This document shows, one piece after another, positions 21,520 through 32,982 of a stretch of DNA of 64,000 bases. Both the position numbers and the translations under genes were made by a program. Position 1 is the stretch's first letter; each line of letters opens with the position of its first letter. Under the pieces are notes generated by a model. That model saw nothing but the letters and a program-made list of their open reading frames with translations, searched no databases and had not been told where the DNA came from. The stretch is from Isoetes taiwanensis (lineage: Eukaryota; Streptophyta; Lycopodiopsida; Isoetales; Isoetaceae), in assembly GCA_021234155.1 (NCBI GenBank), contig JAJEKV010000004.1:1878519-1942518 (forward strand), read 5' to 3'.

Positions 21520-22065
21520 ATTCAACGTGAGCCGTAGGATCTTAGATCCAATCAAGGGTCGAGATCGCCCCATGTGGCAAAAATCTAAAGCAACATGAGC
21601 CCTAGGATCTTCGACGATCAAGATCAAGAAGAATCTAGACCGTCGGATCTATTACATATAATTCATAAAGCCATGTGCATCGTAGGATATGTCCCCAAGC
21701 AACTTGAGCCGTAGGATCTCGGATACGATCATGATCAAAAACAACTTGGACTATAGGATAGATTACATATAATTCCCAAAACCATGTGCACCGCAGGATA
21801 TGTCCCCAAGCAACGTGAGCCGTACGATCTCGGATCAACGATCAGGATCAGATCAACCTGGACCGTCGGATCTATATAGAATCTATATAGAAACTCCCAA
21901 GCTAGCTAGGATACGTCCCAAAGCCACGTGAGTTGTACGATCTCAGATTAGCGGTCAGGATCAGATCAACCTGGAATCTATATAGAAACTCCCAAGCCAT
22001 CTGGGCCGTAGAATACGTCCCAAAGCCACGTGAATCGTAGGATCTCGAACGGATGGTCAGATAAG
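21520..22065. repeat. ~110-bp tandem repeat, about five diverged copies
   Basis: Each unit contains a GTGAGCCGTAGGATCTCGGAT-like part, then GATCAGGATCA, then a CCGTCGGATCTAT-like part and a CATGTGCACCGTAGGATA-like part. Units begin near 21525, 21596, 21702, 21809 and 21923, with a partial one near 22027. The last copies also duplicate TCTATATAGAA. Confidence 0.8.
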
Positions 22066-22084
22066 TGCGACAAACATAAGAACA

Positions 22085-22140
22085 TATATATGTTAGATTA
22101 GATAGATAGATATACATGCTTGGCATGCATGCATGCATGG
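22085..22140. repeat. GATA and GCAT microsatellites
   Basis: A short GATA run (about 22096-22109) is followed by CATG/GCAT repeats (about 22120-22139). Confidence 0.8.
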
Positions 22141-24397
22141 AGGGCATAAAAGCAAGGGTTTTTCCTCTTTTGAGGAGGACTTTGCAAGAGCTTTTGCAGA
22201 GCGTGAAGGCAGAGGAACAATGGGGAGGCAAGAGCTTGAGAGATGGCATCCGAATTGCATCAAGGCGGCTAAGGAGGCCAGAGCTTGCAAAGCACTGCAT
22301 CAATTGTCTGCTTAAGGTGGGGGTTCGATGGATTCAACTGAGATTTTAGATGTTGCCATGGCTAGATTTGCTGTTAGCCGAGGATAAGCTTGAATTTGCA
22401 TACTTGGAGGCTTGTTAGAGATTGGAGACGTAAAGCTGAGCTTCTTTCGACTTTTCAAGGGATTATCTATGTGATTGCTTTGATCTACTGGCTGGGTGTG
22501 CATGATAAGTTTATCTGCAGAAGGACAAAAGCTTAATTTGCAATCGTAATGGCATGGAAAAGTATGAAGCAAATCCATCTAAAGTGGTTTACATTAGGTC
22601 GAATTTGGAAAAGGAATATCATCTTCATAAGATTAAAGTTTTTCATGGCTTTCTTATATGGTTGCAGAGTCCAAGGGCTACACAAATTGCTCCGATTGAA
22701 GGAAAATAGGTATGGGCATTTAGAAAAGCATGATAAGCGCCGAATTAAGGGAAGCAAATGTCTAGATATAGCAAGAGATTGAATAGGGCTGAATCAAGGA
22801 TCGTTGTAGGCTAGTTTTGAACCAAGAAGAGTTGATTTAATGACAGAAAAAGAGCTCCTTTATCGAAACCCAAGATCGAGGCTGCCATAAGTTCTTCTAC
22901 ATTGTTGTTATAGTTTTGTTGCTTTAACATGAGTTTTTGTATTGCTTTGCCATGTATTTCTTTTGTCTATATGTGAACAAGGTGAAAAACCTTCCAAAGG
23001 GTAAATCTTAAGATCTAATAGAGGGTAAAGCTTAAGGTCTGGTGGAGAGCCGACTCGACTATGACAGTTCTGGGCAAAATGATCACAGGTATGAGATATA
23101 AGGTTAATAATTTCAAGACTAATGAGAATATTGTACTTTTGATACCGGAAGATGGAGCTTAAGTTTATGATCAATTGACAAGTGTTACAGACAATTGAAT
23201 TATGAGACCATCTGGAATTTTAAGCTGAAACCACGCGATTCGAGGACTTCATACTAGTTGTGTTAATAAATTCATTAGCGATGATAAGTGGTATTTTAAT
23301 ATAAATTTTCGAAAACTTAGCTAAGATGCATTGCTATAAATATTGTGGTCTGAGTTCGATGAAGCACATAGTGTGGACCTACATTGGAGAGACATCATCG
23401 ATTATTGCCTAGACATTGGTATAAATAGTGTGATCATCATCATCGTCGTCAATGGAACTCCTCTAGACACCTGTAGAAGTAAACATGTAAGAATATCATG
23501 TGTCATGGTCTTTGTACTGCCCCACCATTGTCTTTGTATATGTTCTTGGGTCCTCTGAGGTCGGGCTTCTAGGTTTGGTAGATTCCGTGACACAATCGTC
23601 ATGAGGAGAGACAACCAAAGGGAGAAAAGAATCTAACAAGAGAGACAAATACAATATTTACTTATGTTCTTAACTCTACCTCTCTTTTCTTTTTCCTTCT
23701 TACTTCGAGTGTTACTAGCAGGAGCATTTTTAGGGACAAATACAATGGTTTTCTTCCTCTGTTTGGCTTGCTTAAAGGAATTGTTTTTTTTTTAGATCCT
23801 CAACCATGTTTAACCATCTAAGTGGTACTCAAGCAAGATCCCAATTATATTTATCTCAGACTTTTGTTTTCTTTATTATTTTCTATGTCACTCTCACTCT
23901 CATTATCTGAGGAAGCACCACCAGGTATAAACACAAGCAATAGGCTGGCTGAGCTTCCCATTGTCCTAAAGTTGTGCTTCATGATGGTTTGATCTCTTTG
24001 TTATGTTCTCATCTTTTGAAGCTCATATGTTGAATTTCATTGGTCTTTGAGTTGTTTATGTTCTTGTTATTCAAGATTCCAGAGTATTTCCATGCATGTA
24101 GTGGCAAGCCAGGGATCCCACTTAGTCACAGGACTAACCCCTTTGAGTGCATGCAGTGAAGGAGCAAGGTGGCGCTTAGCTAGCGTCAATGGTGTAGCTA
24201 GAGATTGAAATAAGTTATCGAAGGAACTCCTGTGTTAATTTGCAAGCTAAATATTGTGAACACATTGTGAACGGTATTTCCTTGGGAATTTATATTGTAT
24301 CTTAGTGATGATGGATCTATAAGAATGGTTCTTTTCAAATACAAAGAAAGATTGAATTCTTAAACAAGAACCCGAGTCGCCAGGTGACCTTAAACTG
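22141..24397. other. No confident gene
   Basis: Overlapping frames at 22116-22349 read ARVFPLLRRTLQELLQSV in one and HGGHKSKGFSSFEEDFARA in the other. Frames at 22549-22782 and 23343-23558 have no recognised domain. The look is of decayed retroelement interior, but no diagnostic motif is present. Confidence 0.3.
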
Positions 24398-24530
24398 CCA
24401 CATCCGAGGTCATGGGTTCAAACTTGACCAATATCGGTCTAGTAATGGGAACCTTAAAAATCTATTGTCCCGAGGCTATGGGTTCAAGTACAACCAACCG
24501 GTCCCTGTGGTAGAGACCTTGAACCTCCCA
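24398..24530 (+). repeat. Two ~70-bp tRNA-like tandem segments
   Basis: CCGAGGTCATGGGTTCAAAC and, about 70 bases later, CCGAGGCTATGGGTTCAAGT start two similar segments. Each is followed by GACCAATATCGGT- or ACCAACCGGTCC-like sequence and a GACCTTGAAC/GAACCTTAAA end. The GGGTTCAA parts resemble box B, but no good box A is present. Confidence 0.5.
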
Positions 24531-26300
24531 TACGTACTTGATAATCACATGCAAAGCAGCTCCTAGCATATTGCACTTAGGTAATGGATTGGCTTCCATA
24601 TGATATGTAGAATTAAAGTGATATAGAATGTACACAAGCAGCTCCTAGCATATTGTGCTTAGGTAGTGGATTGGCTTCCATATGATGTGTAGAATAAAGT
24701 GATATAGAATGTACACATGATGTGATAATGCATAGAATGATGTCCTTCAATATAAAAAGAAAAAAATTTATGATGATCTCTACATATTCTATGGTTGTAA
24801 AAGGACTATCTAGATGGATGAAGAACCTCATCATCAAAGGCGGTTGTACCATCGGGGGCATTGCCCCACCCTCCACCAATTCCTTTCTCCTCAGCCAATT
24901 CCTCAAATGAATATGGTGGAAAACCTCAGTGTGGAGCAACATCGGCAAAGGCGCATGCACAATGCATGCCCAAGAACATGACCGCCATAGAACCCGGATC
25001 TATCATGCGATTAGGGCCAGCGGATCCGGGATTCTCGGGGAGGGACAAACATTTTTTCTCATGCATCTTTCGCTTGCCTTCCAATTGCACGGCAAAGCGG
25101 AATGGCGGGGATTTTTCTCCCTTCTCCTCTCTTACCAAGATGATTTTCGCGGGCAACCATTTGGACTTCAAACTTTTAGACTTGGGACTTGGTCTGACAA
25201 CTCAACTTGGTTGTACCCACTTTGAACCATGCGCTGGAAATGTCCGGACGTGGGCATGTTATAGCCCGACCTTAAATGGCCAAAAAATCTGCTAAGTCCA
25301 CAAAAAGCATGCATGTATTTTTTTCTTGGCGTGGCTATAACATGTCAAAGACGGATATACCGCGGATATGCCGTGGCTTAAACATGACGTCCAGATATAT
25401 ATAGCCCACTTTGAACTTCCATTAAACGCTCTAATGTTATTACTTTCTTTGCTATAAGCTTAATTTTGAAATTACGTGCTTGTTAAGTATTGAACTACAA
25501 TTAAAACAACTCAAGTATTTGTCTGCTATAAGCTTAGTTTAGAATTTCTTGCTTGTGGGTGGTTGGGCGCTCAATCATGTATTCCAATCTATGCGAGATT
25601 TTCTTTGGTCGTTTCTTATAATAATTTGCATTCAAAATATATTCTTATACATTGGCGATATATAATGGTATTTTTGCATCTTGAAGGATCAATGGTTGCA
25701 TATTTATGCCATTCGTTTACTCGTAAAATTCTTTTTACAATTCAAGGTCAAGAGTTTTATGTTGTTCATATTATTTTCTATTAGGAAATTTCAGCAAAAA
25801 GCAATGGAAGGGAGGGAAATATTCCTATCGTTTTATCTCCTATTTTAGTATAGAGGTGTGAGTTTGGGGTGGGTGTTAGCGTGCAAATTTGTAGGCATTG
25901 GTTGTTTTTTCTACAAAGTGGATTTCAAAATTATTTATTTCCCTTTGGAAAACAAAGGCAAAACATATTCAATCCCGAGTGTGGCGTTCCATGTATTTAT
26001 CACGGATGCATTACCTCGTAATATCTGGAACCGTCTGCCGATGGAATATAGCCTGGGGTATTTTGACATTGACTTAAAGGAGTTAATTTAGCCTTCTTTA
26101 AATTAAACCGATAGAGATTATCAATTAATTGAATACTAGTGGCTATTTGAGGGGGCGCCACGGCCTAATTGATTGGCTTGACATGGGAAAGTTCAATTTG
26201 GGTCGTAACTTGACCTAATACACGGTAAAATCGATCAAAGAGCGGCCCACCTTGTTAAACACCTTTACCTCTGTGTCGAGCACAGTGTATGGAAGACATA
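24507..26300 (+). repeat. Long direct repeat copy A, probably LTR-derived
   Basis: This ~1.8-kb segment recurs at 42957-44760 in the same orientation. It begins GTGGTAGAGACCTTGAACC and includes a doubled sub-block (GATATAGAATGTACAC, twice about 110 bases apart near 24.6-24.7 kb). From 25980 it contains a module starting TGTGGCGTTCCATGTATTTA, which in the other copy reads TGTGACGCTCC. Copies differ by many short indels. The position before the gypsy pol remnant fits a 5' LTR, but no clean TG...CA ends or primer-binding site are visible. Confidence 0.65.
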
Positions 26301-26329
26301 CAACACCTACAAAGGGTATTAAATGTATG

Positions 26330-26480
26330 GCTAAGAAAGTTTTGCCCGGATGTGTGGTGAGTTGGTATAGGCCTAGTAATGCCAAAATAAATGTGCATTT
26401 GATCGGGGGTTCCAAGCACGGCGGTGTATGTTTAGTTTTGGGTTATCTGATGATGATCCCGGCGTGGTAGAACTTAAAAG
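26330..26480 (-). repeat. Single inverted monomer fragment of the 345-bp satellite
   Basis: The reverse complement of this segment (from GTTCTACCACGCCGGGATCA through AAATGCACATTTATTTTGGC to the TTAGCCATACAT-like end) matches each unit of the tandem array at 45951-47062. A stray copy lies here between the LTR-like repeat and the gypsy pol. Confidence 0.7.
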
Positions 26481-26506
26481 CTATACATATCCTCACTTTG
26501 GCCCCT

Positions 26507-26712
26507 TGGATATTATCGAATTGTTAAGGATTTTGCAAAGATTGCAGCACCTCTTCTTGATCTCACAAAACACGAGAAGGTGAAGGATTGGATTGAACAT
26601 TGAAAAGCAATGGATATTATCGGAATTTGTTAAAGTTTGCAAGATTGCAGCACCTCTTCGATCTCCTGAAACACGAGAAGGTGAAGGATTGGATTGAACA
26701 TTGGAAAGCAAA
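26507..26712 (+). repeat. 104-bp tandem duplication inside the gypsy RT/RNase H region
   Basis: The segment from TGGATATTATCG to the AAAGCAA end occurs twice, at 26507 and 26611. Both encode the same AAPL...HEKVKDWIEHW part of pol, with small indels between copies. Confidence 0.85.
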
Positions 26713-28430
26713 AGTCAGTGCTTTCCCGTGACTTAAGGATGCTTTAGCGTCGTACCGATCCTCACATTGCTAGATCTGAAAAAGGATAAATTAGTAGCAA
26801 TGGACCGCATTAAAATTGCTACGTGGTGGAATCCATCACGGGGAGGGAGGGTTGTGCCACAGTTCAAGAAAATGAGCGAGGCAGGCGTATCTGCCGCTGA
26901 TGAGGGAATTGTTCTTAGTTGTCCAGGTGCTTTCTGCTTGGATATGGAGAACCTTCTTGGTAGAAGATTCCGGTGGATCACGGATCATCGAGTCTCCGTT
27001 GCTTATCCACCAGGCCAAATCTTAATCTCCGTCGGGGAGAAGATGGATGGAGATTCACGGAGAGTATGACTTTGAGATTATGTATAAGCACAGGAAACAC
27101 AAGTAATGATTCTTGGTCTGTTATCCACGCCATCCCTTAGTAGCAGGCCATTGTAATGCAATTTCTACACTCACGGTGAGTTTGGGGGCTTGGTCGTGAG
27201 GACCTTGTACGGATCTAGAGGGATTAGTGATGTTTGGGATAGTTTGGCTAAAGGGCTTCATACGAGATAAAAAGTGGAAGCTCGTTATAAGAAAGAAGGC
27301 AACTTGTTATATTACAAGGATAAGTTATTGTACACGAGACAGGGAGTACATAAGCTCATTCTCCATGACACATACAACAGCCCTATAGACATGCGAGGTT
27401 TTATGAGCCTACTTTAAAGATCGGCTCGGTTGCAGCCGATGAAGAAGGACATTGCGAGAACTACATTAAAGTGTCAAATTAATGTCAACAAACCAAGGCG
27501 AGCAATTAAGGATTCAGAGTTACTTGGTAGTTGGGCGGTGCCCAATGCTAAGTGGGGAAATTGATAGCCATGGACTTCATTGTGGGCCTTCCGTACTCTC
27601 GCGTGGATATGATCATTGATGGTAGTGAACCGACAAATTATGCGAAAATGGCTCATTTCTTGCCATGTCATACCCGCGGATACGGCCTTGATACGTACGC
27701 TGTTGCAAAGTCTTCCGATTGCAGGAATGCCACAGTTATTGTATCCGGCGAGGATCCCAAATTAGTGGTACATTACGGAAAATTTCTTTACCACAATCCA
27801 CAAGCTTGCTATGATGCGAGCACTTATCATCCCTCCCGAGGGCGGATGGTGGTGAAACATACCTGTCGCATTATAGAAGATATACTTTCTGCCGATTGTA
27901 TGTGTGGAGTAAGCAATCACAATGGTGACTATATTTATCGGCGAGTTGCCTATAACGGTATGAAGCGAGGAGTCTTCGAGAATGTCTCCCTTCACTTGAT
28001 AAATTATGGTTACCAATCTTACTCGACATGGCATATCCGTTTCTAAGGTGGAGGTTTCTCGGCAACTCCTCTTGGAAATGCAAGCTTTGGTTGAAGAAGT
28101 TAAGTGGTTACCTATTGGTACGCGATTAAGTGAGAGAAAAGTGTAGCGAGATAGCCCTGAAACCTGAGAGTTTTGGAGTGGGTGAATGGAGTGCGGCTTA
28201 GATTAAAAGGTAAAGACAAGCCAAACTTAAAATTAGTAGCTGCAAAGAAGTTAGCACCAGATGGGCGAGGGCGTTCAAGATCAGCGAGCAGTGTTGAGGG
28301 GTGTTATATTGCACAGGAATTGCCACCCGGCTTGAAGATCCACAAGGTCTTTCATGTGAGTCTTCTAAAGCAGCACACCCTAGATCGAGGGAGAATGTGG
28401 ATACACCCACCCTACTTGAAATGTGAGAAA
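26507..28430 (+). mobile_element. Degenerate Ty3/gypsy pol: RT end, RNase H, integrase
   Basis: In shifting frames one reads the RT/RNase H junction (DFAKIAAPLLDLTKHEK), an RNase H part (RWITDHRVSVAYPP) and the integrase zinc-binding region (EGNLLYYKDKLLYTRQGVHK, near 27300). Then come the core start MDFIVGLP (27569) and the C-terminal region LPPGLKIHKVFHVSLLKQH (28317-28373). In the 164-codon integrase frame 27552-28046 the second catalytic Asp reads Gly (VSGEDPK) and the Glu-bearing region reads MVVKH, so it cannot be active. The first part of RT, protease and gag are missing. The matching chromodomain is 13.5 kb further on. Confidence 0.8.
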
Positions 28431-28436
28431 GAATAG

Positions 28437-31400
28437 TGGAATTTGAGAGGCATCAAGAGACCCTTGAAAGAGAAAGAAAGAGCTATTTCTCAAATCGAGA
28501 ATATCAAAGCGACATTATCTTTGTGGGAGCTTAGGCGCCAAACTTTGAATATTCCAATCTTGCTAATTGGATAGGTCGGATTACTCTTCTCTTTGGATTG
28601 AAGCTACCCAGGACCTCGGGTGGCCTCATTATTATTTGGAAAACATTTTACTTTTTGATTTACAGCAGTCCTTGCAAAATCGGCAAGGCTGTCATCTTTA
28701 ATTTTAATGGTTCAAAAATGTAAATGTTTATGCTTCTACAATCTCAAGGAGGGAAAGGTGGCCAGGCTGGATGCTCAGGACCTTGGCTTCATAATCATAG
28801 CTCTATTTCACGGATTTTGGTACAGGGACTTCAACAATACACCCTCTTGGGATTTAAAGTTAGGCAAACCTATGTATACAACACAGAGAAATTAAGTAGG
28901 AACTTATCTTCTTGACATTCCTCTTTACTCATATTCCTTCCTCTACAACCAAGAGTTCCCACAGTCTAATAATAAAAAATTCAGGTATTTTATTCTTTGG
29001 ATGGTACTACATTAACAACTCCAACCAAAAGAATTTTGGGATAATAGCTTTGTTTCTAGTGATGAGCAAACTTCAATTTGATCATGACCCCAATTTCTTG
29101 AGACCAAAATACCTCACCATCGAGATGCGGCAATATTCATACCGAGCTCAATTGTTTCTTTGCTTAACAATTCACTACACCAAGATTTTTAAATCTTTTT
29201 TTATGCCCGGAGTTCTTCCAAAGGTTAGGCTGCCAATTCTATGAGAAGAGAGTTTATTCACAAAGATCAAAGCCTCCAAATCTTGGATAAAAGTATGGTC
29301 CAAAAGAAAATATTTGGGAGGGAAGGCGGCTGAAAAGAAAAACAGCCTTATCTGCGAGATGGAAGTGTGTGAGTCGATTCATCTGACCCCTTAAATCTTG
29401 ACATTTGCAATAAGAGTAATTTAAGCTTGATCCAATTAAGGGCATAGGAATATGAGGCTAAAGGGGGCAGCTATGAATCTAAAATCAAATTCTGCCTTCT
29501 TTTACATGGATAATAATTCAAAGTTCTTTTGGAATTGCTAAGCGAGAACCTAACTTAAGAAACAATTACTTCATTCAAAATGATCAGGGAATAATTTGAA
29601 TCTCCTCTGAAATGGCGGAACTGCTTTTTACTCCAAATGCTCTCACATCTTTGCCTCTATTAATGATGTCTCTTGGTCGGATATTTTGCCTCTCGTTTCA
29701 TGGATACTCTTCCTCTATGCCAGGATAATATTATTGATTCCTTATCCCTAATATTGAATTGCCCCCATCTGAACATGATGCACATTACTCTCTAGAGTCT
29801 TGCCGAGGGAAGAGCCACGGACCGGATGGTCTTCCACCGAATTCTTTCTCCATTTTGGGAAGATTCCAAATCTGATCTCCTCCAAATGGTTGTGGTTTCC
29901 AGTTTTTCGAGCACATCTTCACCACTGCCATTTCCTGCAGTGCAGTCTCTCTCATTCAAAAGTGGATAATCAGTCTTGGAGTGAATGGAGACCTATTTTC
30001 CGACAATTCTACTTATAAATTATGTGCCAAAATATTAGCCAATCGAATCAAGGGCATTTCGCGGGGAAAAGAACATAAACTTGCATCATTCGGCATTCCT
30101 TCCCGATAGATTTATACTTAGATAATTATATTAACGCTATGGAGGTTGCATTGGTCTAGAATCTCAAATCGGTGTGTCCTTCTTAGAAAGCGGTTCTCTA
30201 AAGCCTTTTGACCTTTGTCGGATGGGATTTCACGTCTCTCTCTGAAAAATTGGTATTCCATCTAAAATTATTGATCTTATAATGGGGTTAAACTCGAGCT
30301 CAATCTGCAATTCTTCTTAATGGCTCACCCTCTAAATTCTTAGGTTGCAAAGGGTGTGAAGGGCAAGGTTCGCCCTCTGGCACCTTATCTTTTTATTCTT
30401 ATTGGTGAGAACAACTTTCAAAGGTTATTATGTATCATCAATCTAGAGGTGATTTAAAGGTTTGCAAATGCCCTTAATGTGACCAACTCACTTTCTTTGC
30501 CGGTATCTTTGATGACTCTTTTAGCTTCACACTTAAAAATGATGTAAACAACATTGAGTTCTTTCTTAAAATGTAAATGGATTTAGTCTGGGATTTATCT
30601 TAAGCCTTGGCAAAATGTGTAATCATTGAGATGCGGATGATCAGCCTAACATCTTGGAGTGATAGATCATCACGCAAATCAAACCTCTTCCTACCCCTTT
30701 AGGGATGCCTCTGGCCTTAGATATCTCTATAAAATTTATGGACTCCTATTGTCTCAAGAATAAGAAAGAAGTTAGAAAATAATTATGGTATTTGTCTTTT
30801 CAATTGCGGGGAAGAACTATCATTGCTTCTTACGTGCTAGGTAGCTCTCACATTTGTACCATGCCTGCTTTGCTCTGATTGCATCTATCACGACCAAATT
30901 GAAGAATTGTAAGGAATTTTATCACGGGGTAAACATGCGGGTTGAAGCAGTTATGAAATTGCCAAAGTAAAGGAAGGGGTCTTGGTTGTAAAAACCTGCT
31001 TTCTGAGGGCTATGCTTTAGCAGTATATCACGGAAATCACTATTGTGCCAAATAATCCTGCAACTGATTTATTCATTATTGGCTAGGTCAAAGTACAATT
31101 GATGGTCATCCTTCTGGTATCACCGCCTCTTACGCTTTCAATTGGCTTAAGCAAACTAATAACTCCTCCTCTTATGAGAAACTTGATAAATGCTTGGAAT
31201 CATGTCTGCAGAGCTTACTCCATAATTAGTATTGATCAATTTCATCATGATACTGGCATTTTGGAATCTAGCCTTGCCAAAAATAATGATATCCCTTTTG
31301 CAATAAATCATCCCGGATTATAGAAAATGGACATCTTTTGAATTGTTAAAAGCTTAGGATGTTTACTAATGGCGGATGGATTTCTTGGACCAGTTTAAAT

Positions 31401-32982
31401 CTATTATCGATGGTACTTCACCGGACAAGATTTTATTCAAGCATATTATTTCCAAAGTTTCCGCTCATGCTCCTGCTAATTGGCTACCGGATTGATTGGT
31501 ATCATAAAGATAAGGTGCTTTACAAAGTTGTCTTATCTATAACTTTTGTTTTGGTTCAATCATGCTTCTAAAGCTTGCCTTCTTGGAATATTTCCGTGGA
31601 TGGATCACTCTCTTCAAAAATGTTTGGAGTTCCTATTTGACAAAATTACTTTCTTTATCACGGTTGCTTAAAATAAAGCATTCGGATTTGGAGACTTTAT
31701 GTAGACCGCAGTTAGATGCTAATGATTCCAATAACCACATATAAATTCCTCGTCCCCTACATTGTAACAACTTCGAAGATATTGATCACATTTAATTGTC
31801 CTAAAATTTCTAACCGGATTTGGTTTTGAGGCGATTAACTAACATTAAAGCAAAGGGAGTATTGTTAGCTTCATTATGTCGAGCCAATAAATTTAAAAAT
31901 TCAATTTCTTTCATTGCTGGCGGAATATTTAGGCTTATAGGAAAGCCGAGTGTTTTATGGGGACCACAGTCCATCTCAGCGCATGGATAAAATGAGTTAT
32001 ATATGACATACGGTAGCGTCTGCGTTCTATAAATATAAAAGCTTAGGGAATCATATTGATAATAATTGGTTCTCGGTGGGAAATTATCTTTAGTTTCTAT
32101 GGTTTCTTTTAAGCTTTTTGTCATCAATCGTATCTAATATTGATTTGTACTAGACTATAGAATTTACGAAATTTGAGCTCAACCACAGAGCGATGATGCG
32201 AGGTTTCAAAATATCCCCACTTATCACAAGAAAACTTTTCGGTACAATTTGGGATTACAATATGTGAGTGAGGGTTGATTAGAAGTGAATTAATACAGTC
32301 TATTCAACGGGTTGACAGGCTAAGAATCCCGGTTAAGGGAAGGAATTTTCAAAACATATCTTATGTTCATCTGTTTTGGTTCTGGAGAACAATAGTGCTA
32401 ACATATTTGTCCAGCTGATTTGAGTTTTCTGAAGGAATGTTATTACTATCATAGAAGCGAGAGTACATTTGTTATAGCACCTTGATTCATCTCATGTCTA
32501 CTTGTAACTTTCAGGGCAGGGCTTATAGGAAAGCTAGTCAATTGGGGAAACAATGGCGGACATAGCCAGTTAGAGACTTCTTCCATTTCATTGATACTTT
32601 ATGACTTGACTTACGCATCTTCCTTTCTCTTACGTATTTGTTAGGTGTCTTTGGCTCTCACGAGTGTCTGCGAGCTTCGAGATCAACCTATGGTATGGGT
32701 ACAATTTTATTGCTAGTTGCGGCTATCTTGAATGCTCCACTGGTATGTTGGAGACTATTCAAATCTTGCTTTCTGACTATGTGTCCTCTAAATATTGTAT
32801 GCATGAAACTATGAAGTTATTATATTCATGCCCATTTCGCTGATAACTTTGATACTATTGGAATTGAGGGTTATTAGCTCAATTCCATTTTTTTGATGAT
32901 CATTTTATAGTCTCAACTTACTATGTTATTTATTTTCCATAATTAATGACTAAAAAGCTTCATTCCTTCAAAAAAAAAAAAA
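28437..32982 (+). mobile_element. Degenerate L1-type LINE (endonuclease, reverse transcriptase, A-tail)
   Basis: The endonuclease begins WNLRGIKRPLKEKERAI at 28437 and includes a RDFNNTPSWDLKLG segment near 28830. The RT domain follows: GKSHGPDGLPPNSF (near 29810), then KLCAKILANRIKGIS (30020), CVLLRKRFSKAF (30177) and VAKGVKGKVRPLAPYLFI. The usual FADD active site reads F-A-G-I-F-D-D near 30497, three extra residues. The C-terminal part has many stops. A 13-base A-run at 32970-32982 ends it. Plant L1 elements have this order and tail. There are many frameshifts and stops. Its 5' end abuts the gypsy integrase remnant. Confidence 0.82.
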
